Source: JAGXOF01 sp046545575 (GTDB lineage: Bacteria; Chloroflexota; Dehalococcoidia; SZUA-161; SpSt-899). Taken from it: a stretch of 40,881 nt of DNA. Shown here one piece after another: positions 26,786 through 35,084 of this stretch (its first letter is position 1; every line of letters begins with the position of its first letter). The stretch is from positions 1 through 40,881 of the forward strand of contig JBKGZM010000011.1 of assembly GCA_046545575.1 (NCBI GenBank). The letters are read 5' to 3'. The translations under genes were made by a program, and so were the position numbers. A model generated the notes under the pieces. The model was given only the letters and a program-made list of their open reading frames with translations. It searched no databases and was not told the DNA's origin.

Positions 26786-27646
26786 CTACTCGTTTTCAAC
26801 CTTTGGTCGAACCAGCAGGATGGGCTGAGAGGCTTCCTCGACGATCTTGGTAGTGATTACCCCAAAGAGCCATTTGGTAATGCCGGAATACCCATGGGTA
26901 GCTTGTACTATAAGACTTACGGATTTATCATCGGCATATTTGACCACTTCCTCCGCTGCCTTGCCATGCAGTGATTCCGCCTTGACTGTAACGCCCTTAT
27001 CTCGCAGCTCTTTTTCCTTTTCTTTCAAGTAGGCTACAGCTCTTTTCTCTTCTTCAGCCTTGAGGTCGGATTCCATGCTGCCTATAAAAGGTCTGGCCAT
27101 AGAATCTATAGGTTCAATTACTCTTATCAATGTGACCTCGCTTCCCATTACCTTGGCTAGTTCTTCGACGTAGGGTAGGGAAACCTCCGCAAGTTTTGAA
27201 CCGTCCAAAGGCACCAGTATCTTCTCCATCCCTCTTTGAGAGTACACTGTTTCCAGCTTCTCTGATTTTATGAGCAACACGGGGATGGAAGATCCCTGTA
27301 CTACTTTGTTGGCAATACTGCCCAAAGGCCACCGGCTGCTAATCCCACTGCGCCCATGGGTGGAAATGGCGATCAGGCCAATGTTACTCATTTCAGAGAA
27401 TTCCAGTATCTCGTCGGCAGCATCACCCTGTACAACCACGGGGCTTGCATTAAGCCCCAGGGATTGGAATTCCTCCTCTCTTTTCTCCAGGTAAGCTCTC
27501 AGTGGACGCTCCATGTAGTCGCCTGGTTCGCATGCGGTGAGCAGTATAATCTCGCTACTGAATTTCCGAGCTAACTCCTCAACGAAAGGGAGAGCTCCTT
27601 CAGCCAGTTCCGAGCCATCCAAGGGGACAAGCAATCGTTCATACAT
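26786..27646 (-). CDS. Universal stress protein with two UspA domains
   Basis: 286 residues made of two tandem Usp domains, each beginning with a near-identical strand (YERLLVPLDGSELAEGALPF and MEKILVPLDGSKLAEVSLPY). Usp domains often bind ATP through a G-x2-G-x9-G-S/T motif. In domain 1 this region reads STHGRSGISSRWPLGS (one residue longer than usual, first Gly replaced); in domain 2 it is ATHGYSGITKWLFGV (GS replaced by GV). Nucleotide binding is therefore uncertain. It has its own good GGAGG site and sits 45 bases after atpG and 90 bases before atpD, inside the ATP synthase operon. Co-expression with the synthase is likely; a regulatory role is only a possibility. Confidence 0.93.
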   Translation of the reverse strand: MYERLLVPLDGSELAEGALPFVEELARKFSSEIILLTACEPGDYMERPLRAYLEKREEEFQSLGLNASPVVVQGDAADEILEFSEMSNIGLIAISTHGRSGISSRWPLGSIANKVVQGSSIPVLLIKSEKLETVYSQRGMEKILVPLDGSKLAEVSLPYVEELAKVMGSEVTLIRVIEPIDSMARPFIGSMESDLKAEEEKRAVAYLKEKEKELRDKGVTVKAESLHGKAAEEVVKYADDKSVSLIVQATHGYSGITKWLFGVITTKIVEEASQPILLVRPKVENE

Positions 27647-27691
27647 TTTTTACCTCCATTCCAGTATTCCACTGGATTCTTGGGTTTGGGA

Positions 27692-28546
27692 TTATTTTAG
27701 TGCTGAGACCCCTCCTGTGATTTCCAAAAGCTCTTTAGTGATCATATCCTGTCGAGCCTTATTGTACTCAAGGGTTAAGTCCTCTATCATCTCATTGGCA
27801 TTGTCTGTGGCATTACGCATTGCTACCATGCGGGCGGACTGTTCGCTGGCAATGGTTTCCAGCAGGGCATGGTAAATGCCCATTTCCACGTACCGGGGGA
27901 GTAGTTGATCCAGGACGTCCCCTGCAGTAGGTTCATATATATATTGCACATTTCCTGAAAGGTCAGGGTTTGGCGTTACAGGAAGCAGCTCCTCCATTGT
28001 GGGCTGTTGTGTGGTGGTGGAAACGAATTTCGGGTAAGCCACCTTTACTTGATCAATCGATTCATTGATGTAGTCATCTATAACCAGCCGGGCGACTGTC
28101 CGCACATCCTCTATTGAGGGTCTGTCACCTAGTCCAGTGAACTCTGCTATGATCTCCCTCTCTGCCCTGGACATGAAGTCTCGGCCCTTCTTGCCCACCG
28201 CGATTATGCCTACCTCTATATTCTGACTGAGGATAAAACTGCCACTCAAATGATTGACGTTTACGTTCAATCCTCCGCACAACCCTCTGTCGGATGTCAC
28301 ATGGATTATGGCGATCTTATTCACCGGCCTTTTGGAGAGAAGAGGATGGAGGCCATCCCCGGGTTGTGGTTGAGCAGCGAGATTCGCAAGAACTGCCTGC
28401 ATTTTCTCCGCATAGGGTCTGGCCATGAGCGCACGCTCCTGCGCTCGCCTCATCCGTGAAGCGGCGATCATCTCCATCGCTTTTGTAATCTTTACTGTAT
28501 TCTGTATGCTGCGAATACGCTGCCTTATTTTTTGAGTGCTGGCCAT
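27692..28546 (-). CDS. atpG: F1 ATP synthase subunit gamma
   Basis: Rotor shaft of F1. The N-terminal helix IRQRIRSIQNTVKITKAMEMIAAS and the C-terminal helix RMVAMRNATDNANEMIEDLTLEYNKARQ, which form the coiled-coil shaft, are both canonical. A central Rossmann-like domain lies between them (VTSDRGLCGGLNVNV). 284 residues. GAGGAAG precedes the ATG, and atpA ends 20 bases upstream. Confidence 0.97.
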   Translation of the reverse strand: MASTQKIRQRIRSIQNTVKITKAMEMIAASRMRRAQERALMARPYAEKMQAVLANLAAQPQPGDGLHPLLSKRPVNKIAIIHVTSDRGLCGGLNVNVNHLSGSFILSQNIEVGIIAVGKKGRDFMSRAEREIIAEFTGLGDRPSIEDVRTVARLVIDDYINESIDQVKVAYPKFVSTTTQQPTMEELLPVTPNPDLSGNVQYIYEPTAGDVLDQLLPRYVEMGIYHALLETIASEQSARMVAMRNATDNANEMIEDLTLEYNKARQDMITKELLEITGGVSALK

Positions 28547-28566
28547 GATTCTTCCTCAGTCGTTAC

Positions 28567-30075
28567 CTAGTATGATCCACTCTGTTTGAACTCGTCGATA
28601 GCCTTTTTAAGGTCCTCCTCCGTATTCTCTGAAATCGCTCCCTCTGAAGCAATGCTTTGCCCTATCTCGGGGTGATTTGTTTCCATGAATCTCAGGAAAC
28701 CGTCTTCAAAAGCGTTAACTCTGTTCGCATCAACATCATCCAGGTATCCGTTTGTTACAGCGTAGAGGATCATAACCTGCTTTTCCAGGGACATGGGAGC
28801 ATATTGTGGCTGTTTAAGTACCTCCGTTATCTTTTGTCCTCTCTCAAGCTGGGCCCTGGTGGTCTTGTCCAAATCAGCGGTACCGAACTGGGCAAAGGAT
28901 TGGAGTTCCCTGGCCTGTGCAAGATCCAGCCTGAGGCTTCCTGCAACCTGTTTCATGGCCTTGGTCTGGGCTGCTCCTCCTACACGTGAGACTGACAGCC
29001 CTGCATTCATTGCCGGTCGAGTTCCTGCGTTGAAAAGGTCTCCCACAAGATAAATCTGTCCATCGGTGATGGAGATGACGTTTGTCGGGATATAGGCTGA
29101 GATATCGCCAGCTTGAGTTTCGATGATGGGCAATGCAGTTAGGGACCCACCGCCATTTTCATCGTTATATTTGGCAGCTCTTTCCAGCAGCCTGCTGTGC
29201 AGATAGAAGATATCTCCAGGGTATGCCTCACGCCCGGGTGGACGGCGCAGGAGAAGCGATATCTGGCGATAAGACCAGGCATGCTTGGTAAGGTCGTCAT
29301 AGATTACCAGTGCATCACGGCCCTGCTCCATAAATTCCTCGCCCATCGCACATCCTGCATAGGGAGCAAGGTACTGTAATGGTGCCGGATCAGCAGCGCT
29401 GGCTGAGACTATTATAGTATGCTCCATGGCACCATAGTATTCCAAAGTAGCTGCAACCTGAGCTACTCTGGATTCCTTCTGGCCGATGGCCACATAGATG
29501 CAGGCTAAGTTCCCTCCCTTTTGGTTGATTATGGTGTCCAGAGCGATGGCTGTTTTCCCGATTGAGCGGTCGCCGATTATAAGCTCACGCTGACCACGGC
29601 CAATGGGGACCATGCTGTCGATGGTCTTAATACCGGTCTGAACCGGTGTGTCAACTGACTTTCTTAGCACAACATTGGGAGCAACCCTTTCCAGGGCACG
29701 GGTTTTCTGAGCGTTGATTGCCCCTTTGCCATCCAAGGGTTGCCCTATTGGATTAACAACCCTGCCTATAAGCTCCTCTCCCACCGGCACCTCTGCGATG
29801 CGCCCTGTAGAGCGAACCTCATCGCCTTCCTTAATATCGCTAAACTCACCTAAAATAGCGGCACCTACATTGTCCTCTTCCAGATTGAGGGCCAGTCCCT
29901 CTACTCCATTGGGGAACTCGAGGAGTTCGTTATACTTGGCCCCGGACAACCCATGAATGAGAGCGATGCCGTCGCTGATCTGGACGACAGAACCCACATT
30001 GACTGCGGTAACTGTGGTGCCGAAATTCTCTATTTGCTCCTTGACAATGGAGGCAATGTCTTGCGCATTCGCCAT
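28567..30075 (-). CDS. atpA: F1 ATP synthase subunit alpha
   Basis: Non-catalytic nucleotide-binding subunit. The P-loop is GDRSIGKTAIALDTI. Further hallmarks are DDLTKHAWSYRQISLLLRRP, REAYPGDIFYLHSRLLERAA and the arginine-finger segment LSVSRVGGAAQTKAMK. 502 residues, full length. The N terminus (about 1-25) is the helix that binds delta. It follows atpH after 28 bases with GGAGGTGG ahead of the ATG. Confidence 0.98.
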   Translation of the reverse strand: MANAQDIASIVKEQIENFGTTVTAVNVGSVVQISDGIALIHGLSGAKYNELLEFPNGVEGLALNLEEDNVGAAILGEFSDIKEGDEVRSTGRIAEVPVGEELIGRVVNPIGQPLDGKGAINAQKTRALERVAPNVVLRKSVDTPVQTGIKTIDSMVPIGRGQRELIIGDRSIGKTAIALDTIINQKGGNLACIYVAIGQKESRVAQVAATLEYYGAMEHTIIVSASAADPAPLQYLAPYAGCAMGEEFMEQGRDALVIYDDLTKHAWSYRQISLLLRRPPGREAYPGDIFYLHSRLLERAAKYNDENGGGSLTALPIIETQAGDISAYIPTNVISITDGQIYLVGDLFNAGTRPAMNAGLSVSRVGGAAQTKAMKQVAGSLRLDLAQARELQSFAQFGTADLDKTTRAQLERGQKITEVLKQPQYAPMSLEKQVMILYAVTNGYLDDVDANRVNAFEDGFLRFMETNHPEIGQSIASEGAISENTEEDLKKAIDEFKQSGSY

Positions 30076-30103
30076 CCGTCCACCTCCTTATTTCTTCGCC
30101 GGG

Positions 30104-30640
30104 TTATCCACCCTCTCTCAAGGTATGCCTCAAAGACTCAAGCTTGCTGCGGAGGCTCCCATCGATCAGCTGATCCTCTATGCGAGCTACGAACCCGCCA
30201 ATGATTTGTGGATCAACCTTGGTGGAAAGTGCCACCTTGCTCTCAGTCAACTCGGAAAGCTGTTCAGTCAACTTCTTCTCTATGCTTTTATCTACAGGTA
30301 CGGCTGTTGTTACTTCCGCGTGTTTCCGTCCTTCATGGGCATCGACGAGTCGATTATATTCCTCGGCGAGCTTAGATGCAATTCTGACTCTGCGCCTGAC
30401 CACCAGCAGATTTGCCAGGTTAAGGGCCAGATCACTTATATCCGGCAAACACCTCTTGACAAGCGAGAATTTATCCTCAAATCCGATTTTGGGATCCTCC
30501 AAAATCGCTATGAGTTCCTCCTGACTAAACGCCGAAGCGATAAGGCTCAGGTCAGACCGCCATTTCTCAAGCTGGTTGTTCTCAAGCGCTATCTGGAAAA
30601 CAGCCTGTGCATGCCTTTTCGCCGCTATGTTCTCCGCCAT
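30104..30640 (-). CDS. atpH: F1 ATP synthase subunit delta
   Basis: Peripheral-stalk subunit (OSCP type) linking b to the top of F1. The N-terminal helical bundle starts AAKRHAQAVFQIALENNQLEKW. The C-terminal signature is VALSTKVDPQIIGGFVARIEDQLIDGSLRSKLESL. 178 residues. It starts six bases after atpF, indicating tight coupling. Confidence 0.95.
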   Translation of the reverse strand: MAENIAAKRHAQAVFQIALENNQLEKWRSDLSLIASAFSQEELIAILEDPKIGFEDKFSLVKRCLPDISDLALNLANLLVVRRRVRIASKLAEEYNRLVDAHEGRKHAEVTTAVPVDKSIEKKLTEQLSELTESKVALSTKVDPQIIGGFVARIEDQLIDGSLRSKLESLRHTLREGG

Positions 30641-30646
30641 AGGACT

Positions 30647-31141
30647 CTATTTCTTCCTCAAAGTTGAACTCTCTTCAAGAGTCTCATCTATTATCTTACT
30701 GTGCCGTTCTTTGTCCAGGGACTCGTTGATTACCCTCTCTGCAGCCTTAACAGCCGTATCCGCGAATTCCTTCCTTAGCTGGTCAATGGCCTGGTCTCGT
30801 TCTCTCTGAATTTCCGCCTTTGCTCTCTCGATCATGGTATCGGCGTCCTGCCTGGCTTGTTGCCTGGCTTCCTCTCTCATGCGAGATGCTGCCTCGTTTG
30901 CTTTGTCAATAATCGACTGCCCTTCCTTACGGGCCTGCTCCAGGCGGTTTTGGAACTCCTGCTCAGCTTGTTCTTCTCTTTGCTTAGCCTGCTCGGCACT
31001 CTCTTGTCCTTCTTTGATGCGTCTCGATCGTTCGTCGAGCATTCTCAAAATAGGTTTGTAAGCAAACACATACAGAAGCACCAGCAGGAGGCCGAAGCAT
31101 ACAATCTGGGCAATTAACCCATTCCAGGTAATACCAAGCAT
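30647..31141 (-). CDS. atpF: F0 ATP synthase subunit b
   Basis: Peripheral stalk. One transmembrane helix near the N terminus (about residues 7-28, GLIAQIVCFGLLLVLLYVFA) leads into KPILRMLDERSRRIKEGQE and a long charged helix rich in Ala, Gln, Glu and Arg that dimerises. 164 residues. GGGAGG precedes the ATG. The 109-base gap to atpE contains no gene and only a weak CCCAG/CTGGG stem. Confidence 0.96.
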   Translation of the reverse strand: MLGITWNGLIAQIVCFGLLLVLLYVFAYKPILRMLDERSRRIKEGQESAEQAKQREEQAEQEFQNRLEQARKEGQSIIDKANEAASRMREEARQQARQDADTMIERAKAEIQRERDQAIDQLRKEFADTAVKAAERVINESLDKERHSKIIDETLEESSTLRKK

Positions 31142-31250
31142 AGATAAGCCTCCCAGTTTAATAGACTATATCGCCTGGGAAAGATATTCACAATAACCAT
31201 TCCCTCAGTTACTCTATTACGAGATTTACAATGTCTGCATCACGATGCCC

Positions 31251-31481
31251 TTATGCCACCATTGTAAGGATAATGGCGATAATCAAGGCGTAAATGGATA
31301 TGGCCTCAGCAAAAGCGATGGCAAGGATCATGTTAGTCATTATGGGGCCTCTGGCTTCAGGATTCCGTCCGAGAGCCTCCATCGCTCCGCGGCCCAGGAT
31401 ACCGACGCCCAACCCTGGACCTATCGCTCCCAACCCGATGGCTAATCCAGCACCGAGCATTTTCGCCGCTTCTACTTCCAT
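31251..31481 (-). CDS. atpE: F0 ATP synthase subunit c (proton-type ligand set)
   Basis: Ring-forming proteolipid of 76 residues with two hydrophobic helices joined by the polar loop RNPEA. The ion-carrying carboxylate is Glu59 in AIAFAEAISIY. Sodium-type rings normally have Gln in the GPGxGQG motif of helix 1 and Ser after the Glu. Here the corresponding residues are Val26 (GPGLGVG) and Ala60, so the subunit should carry protons. Helix 1 is glycine-rich (GAGLAIGLGAIGPGLGVG). AAAGGAGG precedes the ATG strongly, consistent with the high copy number of c. Confidence 0.97.
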   Translation of the reverse strand: MEVEAAKMLGAGLAIGLGAIGPGLGVGILGRGAMEALGRNPEARGPIMTNMILAIAFAEAISIYALIIAIILTMVA

Positions 31482-31515
31482 TATCTATCCTCCTTTACTT
31501 GTTAAGACTATCGGA

Positions 31516-32451
31516 TCACCCTTCCCGCGGGGTCATTGCTACAACAGCGAATACCAGAGTGAGCCCCGCGAAGATCAGGGCCTGTACGAATCCAAAGAGT
31601 GCCTCCAATCCATAAAATGGTACGCCTACGACCCAGGGAATCAAGAACAATATAAGCATGATCAGTATCATGCCAGCCGTCATGTTCCCAAAAAGACGGA
31701 AGGTCAGGCTGATAATCCGTATAAACTCGCTAAGAATCTCGATAATTCCCGCGAACATCTCAATGATGCCCATGAATACCTCTGACATCCCGTGTTTGAT
31801 TTTTCCCCTGAACAGTTCCTTGAGCCCTTTGAACAATCCGCCAACGGCGACAAACCTGCCCAGGTAGGAGAGTCCAAATGTCCTTACGCCAACGAACTCC
31901 ACAAATACAAAGGCAATAATGGCTAAAGCAAGAGGAAAATTAATGTCAGTGTTTGCTTTCTTGAGCAATGGTACGTTTACTATAAATCCATGATAGGTGC
32001 CTGCAAATCCTCCTGAAACGCCCTCTGCCGGTGCTTGGTGACCCCATCCAAGGACCTCGAATCCAGGGATGAGTGAGATCAAAGCGGCACCAATAACGTA
32101 GAAGAATATGGTGGCTATGATTGGAAAGAATTTACGGCCGTTCTCCTTGCCAGCGGCTTCCTCACAGAAATTGAGCAGCCACTCGAACACATATTCGACG
32201 AGGTTTTGCAGCCCGGTTGGCACCAGTTTCATCTTGCGAGTAGCGATTGCGAATAGCAGCACGAGAACGAAGATAGTGAGCAATGAGGCGAGAAGAGTAT
32301 TGGTGATAAATGAAGGGAAACCGGGAGGAGATTGAGCCTCTAGGCTAACGTGTGGTTGAGGAACGGGGAAAAAGATGGCGCTAACTCCTACCAATGCTAA
32401 GGCGAGTATCAGTCCGATTACAATCTTTCCCAAACAGCCAATCCTAGGCAT
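31516..32451 (-). CDS. atpB: F0 ATP synthase subunit a
   Basis: Stator channel subunit. The essential Arg lies in SLTFRLFGNMTAGMI, and a second family stretch is ALFGFVQALIFAGLTLVF near the C terminus. 311 residues, a little long: it begins with an extra hydrophobic segment (VIGLILALALVGVSAIFFP), and the middle has a hydrophilic GHQAPAEGVSGGFAGTYHGF stretch. The start overlaps the atpZ stop by one base (TAATG). A GATAACTA sequence before it is a poor ribosome binding site, so coupling to atpZ is likely. Confidence 0.96.
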   Translation of the reverse strand: MPRIGCLGKIVIGLILALALVGVSAIFFPVPQPHVSLEAQSPPGFPSFITNTLLASLLTIFVLVLLFAIATRKMKLVPTGLQNLVEYVFEWLLNFCEEAAGKENGRKFFPIIATIFFYVIGAALISLIPGFEVLGWGHQAPAEGVSGGFAGTYHGFIVNVPLLKKANTDINFPLALAIIAFVFVEFVGVRTFGLSYLGRFVAVGGLFKGLKELFRGKIKHGMSEVFMGIIEMFAGIIEILSEFIRIISLTFRLFGNMTAGMILIMLILFLIPWVVGVPFYGLEALFGFVQALIFAGLTLVFAVVAMTPREG

Positions 32452-32681
32452 TAGTTATCACCCCGGTAATTGTTGTCTTTGTTTTTCAAAACCGGGAGTA
32501 TCATACGGTATACTCCCCAGAACGCCAGGATCAGTCCCAGAAAAAGCCCCAGAATAGTAAAAAGCGGGGCTTTGTCCGTCACATCGTCAAGCCAAACCCC
32601 TACCCATACACCGCCAACAATGCAAATCCCTATATAGGAGCCAATGCCCAGAAACGAAGCAACAACTATCCATCTTCTCAT
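32451..32681 (-). CDS. atpZ: AtpZ/AtpI family membrane protein, first gene of the ATP synthase operon
   Basis: 76 residues with two hydrophobic helices. The family pattern is visible as GVWVGVWLDDVTDKAPLFTILGLFLGLILAFWGVYRMI. AtpZ/AtpI proteins are small accessory factors of F-type synthases thought to help c-ring assembly or magnesium supply. The frame is open further upstream to 32765, but the operon promoter (32713-32741) lies inside that extension. The ATG at 32681 (MRRWIVVASFLGIGSY) is therefore the likely start. There is no clear Shine-Dalgarno sequence. Assignment to AtpZ rather than AtpI is by length and the WLD motif. Confidence 0.8.
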   Translation of the reverse strand: MRRWIVVASFLGIGSYIGICIVGGVWVGVWLDDVTDKAPLFTILGLFLGLILAFWGVYRMILPVLKNKDNNYRGDN

Positions 32682-32712
32682 TAGTTGGCGCCCACATTGG
32701 CGAGTCCAACAC

Positions 32713-32741
32713 ATTGTAACGTATACCGAGCAACTTTTCAA
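32713..32741 (-). promoter_or_regulatory. Promoter of the ATP synthase operon
   Basis: On the minus strand TTGAAA (32736-32741), a 17-base spacer and TACAAT (32713-32718). The predicted transcript begins near 32706, about 25 bases before the atpZ ATG. Confidence 0.7.
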
Positions 32742-32790
32742 TACGCATATTAACCTATTCTCCAAATAATTATTTCTCTGGGAGGGCAGC

Positions 32791-32818
32791 TTGATTGCTT
32801 TGTTTCTGACGATATATT
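32791..32818 (+). promoter_or_regulatory. Possible promoter of leuDB
   Basis: TTGATT (32791-32796), a 16-base spacer and TATATT (32813-32818), giving a start near 32825 and a leader of about 40 bases to leuD. It is divergent from the ATP synthase promoter about 50 bases away. Confidence 0.45.
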
Positions 32819-32863
32819 AAACTGGAAGCTGATAACCACTAACGACCCGTTAAGGAGGACGTG

Positions 32864-33367
32864 TTGAAATTTCAAGGAAGGGTACACAAGTATGGCTCCA
32901 ATGTGGATACCGATGCGATTATCCCTGCCCGGTATCTCAACGTCTCGGACCCGGCGGAGCTGGCGAAACACTGCATGGAGGATATCGACGCTGGATTCGC
33001 TGAACGAGTGCAGCCCGGCGATATCATCGTGGCCACTACAAACTTCGGAAGCGGCTCGTCTCGCGAGCATGCTCCTCTAGCCATCAAGGCAGCAGGGGTA
33101 AGCTGTGTCATCGCTCAGAGCTTCGCACGTATTTTCTATCGTAATGCCATTAACATCGGACTCCCCATAATGGAATGCAGCGAAGCTCCCCGACACACTG
33201 ATTCCGGCGATGTCCTTGAGATAGAGCTTTCCACAGGCGAAATCAAAAATATTACAAAGGATCTGACTTTCCAGGCTGAGCCGTATCCTGAGTTCATGCT
33301 GGGGCTGATAGCGGCCGGTGGACTTGTCGAATATACTAAGAGAAAAGCAGGAAGTGAGGGAAGATAG
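32864..33367 (+). CDS. leuD: 3-isopropylmalate/citramalate dehydratase small subunit (LeuD)
   Basis: Small (swivel-domain) subunit of the aconitase-family isomerase that acts with LeuC on isopropylmalate or citramalate. Family marks are GNVxTD-like YGSNVDTDAIIPARYL, TTNFGSGSSREHAPLAI (the SSREH substrate loop) and ARIFYRNAINIGLP. 167 residues, the compact archaeal/HacB-like type. AAGGAGG (32852-32858) is too close to the GTG at 32861 but ideally placed for the TTG at 32864, which I use. LeuB follows after one base. No leuC is present next to it, which is unusual, so the large subunit must be encoded elsewhere. Confidence 0.93.
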   Translation: MKFQGRVHKYGSNVDTDAIIPARYLNVSDPAELAKHCMEDIDAGFAERVQPGDIIVATTNFGSGSSREHAPLAIKAAGVSCVIAQSFARIFYRNAINIGLPIMECSEAPRHTDSGDVLEIELSTGEIKNITKDLTFQAEPYPEFMLGLIAAGGLVEYTKRKAGSEGR

Positions 33368-33368
33368 A

Positions 33369-34460
33369 ATGAAATATACTATTGCAGTGTTGCCCGGGGA
33401 TGGTGTGGGACCGGAGGTCGCCGACGAAGGTATCAGGGTGTTGAAGAAGGTGGGCGAGAAATTTGGGCATGAATTCAGTCTGCGCTATGGAGATATCGGA
33501 GGGATTTCCATCGATAAGCACGGCCTTGCACTTACAGATGAAGTGCTTAATACTTGCAAGAAGTGCGATGCTGTATATTTAGGGGCTGTAGGTGGTCCGA
33601 AATGGGATGACCCGCTGGCGAAGGTAAGGCCTGAGGATGGTCTCCTGGCTTTGCGGAAAGGCCTGAAGCTTTTTGCCAATCTGCGGCCGGTCAGGGTTTT
33701 CCCGGTTCTTTCCAATCACGCAAACCTGAAGCCCGAGGTCATCAGCGGGGTGGACTTTATATTCGTGCGGGAACTCACCGGCGGCCTGTACTTCGGGAAG
33801 CCGAAGAAGAGGTGGCAGACCTCGAGAGGCAGACGGGCTGTCGATACCATGGCTTACTCGGAGAAGGAGATTGAACGCATCGTGAGGGTCGGATTTGAAC
33901 TTGCGCGGACCAGACGCAAGAAGCTCATCTCGGTGGATAAGGCTAACGTATTGGAGACCTCTCGGCTCTGGCGTCAGATAGCAACCGAGGTCGCCGCGGA
34001 TTATCCAGATGTGGAGCTTGAACATCAGCTTGTCGATGCGTGCTCAATGCGAATAATCCAACGGCCGGCCGATTTCGATGTTGTGGTTACCTGTAACATG
34101 TTTGGTGATGTCCTTACTGACGAGTCATCTATGTTGGCGGGGTCGATGGGAATGCTTGCCTCGGCCAGTTTGGCAGGTGTTCCCAAGGGGGAGGCAGCAC
34201 GTGCATTCGGGATGTACGAGCCCATTCATGGTAGTGCCCCTCGCCGGGCCGGACAGAACATAGCCAATCCCATTGCCACCATCCTGAGTTGTGCCATGAT
34301 GCTGCGCTTTTCACTGGGGCTCCCCAGAGAAGCGGAAGCGGTAGAGAAAGCAGTGGACAAGGCGCTGGAAGAAGGCTATCGCACCTATGACATAATGGCT
34401 GATGGGATGAAACAGGTGGGCACGCGTCAGATGGGTGAACTCATCACTGAAAGGATTTAG
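33369..34460 (+). CDS. leuB: 3-isopropylmalate dehydrogenase
   Basis: NAD-dependent oxidative decarboxylase in leucine synthesis; homologues also convert 3-methylmalate to 2-oxobutanoate in the citramalate route. Visible are the N-terminal LPGDGVGPEV, the substrate-binding LFANLRPVRVFP, VRELTGGLYFGKP, the catalytic Lys in VDKANVLETSRLWR, NMFGDVLTDESSM, and the coenzyme loop EPIHGSAPRRAGQNIANP. 363 residues. An open frame extends back to 33318 inside leuD, but GAGGG lies eight bases before the ATG at 33369, which also fits the family N terminus. Confidence 0.95.
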   Translation: MKYTIAVLPGDGVGPEVADEGIRVLKKVGEKFGHEFSLRYGDIGGISIDKHGLALTDEVLNTCKKCDAVYLGAVGGPKWDDPLAKVRPEDGLLALRKGLKLFANLRPVRVFPVLSNHANLKPEVISGVDFIFVRELTGGLYFGKPKKRWQTSRGRRAVDTMAYSEKEIERIVRVGFELARTRRKKLISVDKANVLETSRLWRQIATEVAADYPDVELEHQLVDACSMRIIQRPADFDVVVTCNMFGDVLTDESSMLAGSMGMLASASLAGVPKGEAARAFGMYEPIHGSAPRRAGQNIANPIATILSCAMMLRFSLGLPREAEAVEKAVDKALEEGYRTYDIMADGMKQVGTRQMGELITERI

Positions 34461-34526
34461 AAAGCTTGGGTGAAGGGCGAATAAACTCGCCTCTGCCCTT
34501 TGAACCTGTGTTACCCGGCGATATCG

Positions 34527-35084
34527 ATGATGGAAAGGCCAAACGAGGAGGGAATTTCGCTAATCCGCCGTGCCAAAAACGGCGATGGAGAGGCCTTCAA
34601 TCAACTTATGGATACTCTCGCCACCCGGGCATATCGTATTGCCTTTGCCCTTCTCCAGAACCGTAGCGATGCCGAGGACGTGGTACAGGAGGCCTTTATC
34701 ACCGCCTACAACTCGATTAGAAAACTGAAGAAGGAGGAGTCCTTCAACTCATGGTTTAGCAGGATCGTCACCACAAGGGCATATGATTCCCTCCGCAAAA
34801 AGCAAAAAAACCACAAAGCCACTGAAGCGCAAACCCAGTCTGTAAAGGAGGAGCTACGAGACAGTTCCTCACAGGGAGACCCGGATTTCTCGATTGACCT
34901 GTATCGGGCAATGGAGCAGCTACCTGAGCAGCACCGGTTGGCTATTCTGCTTCGCTACTCAAAGGATGCTTCCACGGAGGAGATCGCAGAAGTACTCAAT
35001 CGCCCCGTAGGGACCATACGCAGGATTCTGAGCGAATCGTACCGTTTGTTACGTCTTTATTTACAGGGAGACGTTGAATTATGA
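34527..35084 (+). CDS. ECF-type RNA polymerase sigma factor
   Basis: Extracytoplasmic-function sigma factor of about 185 residues. Region 2 is seen as AFNQLMDTLATRAYRIAFAL with the conserved NRSDAEDVVQEAFITAYNSI. Region 4 with its helix-turn-helix is LPEQHRLAILLRYSKDASTEEIAEVLNRPVGTIRRILSESYRLL. The linker between them is long and polar (about 30 residues). Two adjacent ATGs (34527, 34530) are possible, both with a weak binding site; a TTG at 34500 also exists. The stop overlaps the next start (ATGA), so it is translated together with its anti-sigma factor. The regulon is unknown; autoregulation is common in this family. Confidence 0.9.
   Translation: MMERPNEEGISLIRRAKNGDGEAFNQLMDTLATRAYRIAFALLQNRSDAEDVVQEAFITAYNSIRKLKKEESFNSWFSRIVTTRAYDSLRKKQKNHKATEAQTQSVKEELRDSSSQGDPDFSIDLYRAMEQLPEQHRLAILLRYSKDASTEEIAEVLNRPVGTIRRILSESYRLLRLYLQGDVEL

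Noticed and set aside
32682..32765. Longer N terminus for AtpZ starting at 32765
   Set aside because: The extension has no family resemblance and contains the predicted operon promoter; the ATG at 32681 fits the family.
34461..34526. Terminator after leuB
   Set aside because: GGCGA/TCGCC and AAGGGC/GCCCTT pairings exist but are mutually exclusive in part and lack a T run; too weak to call.
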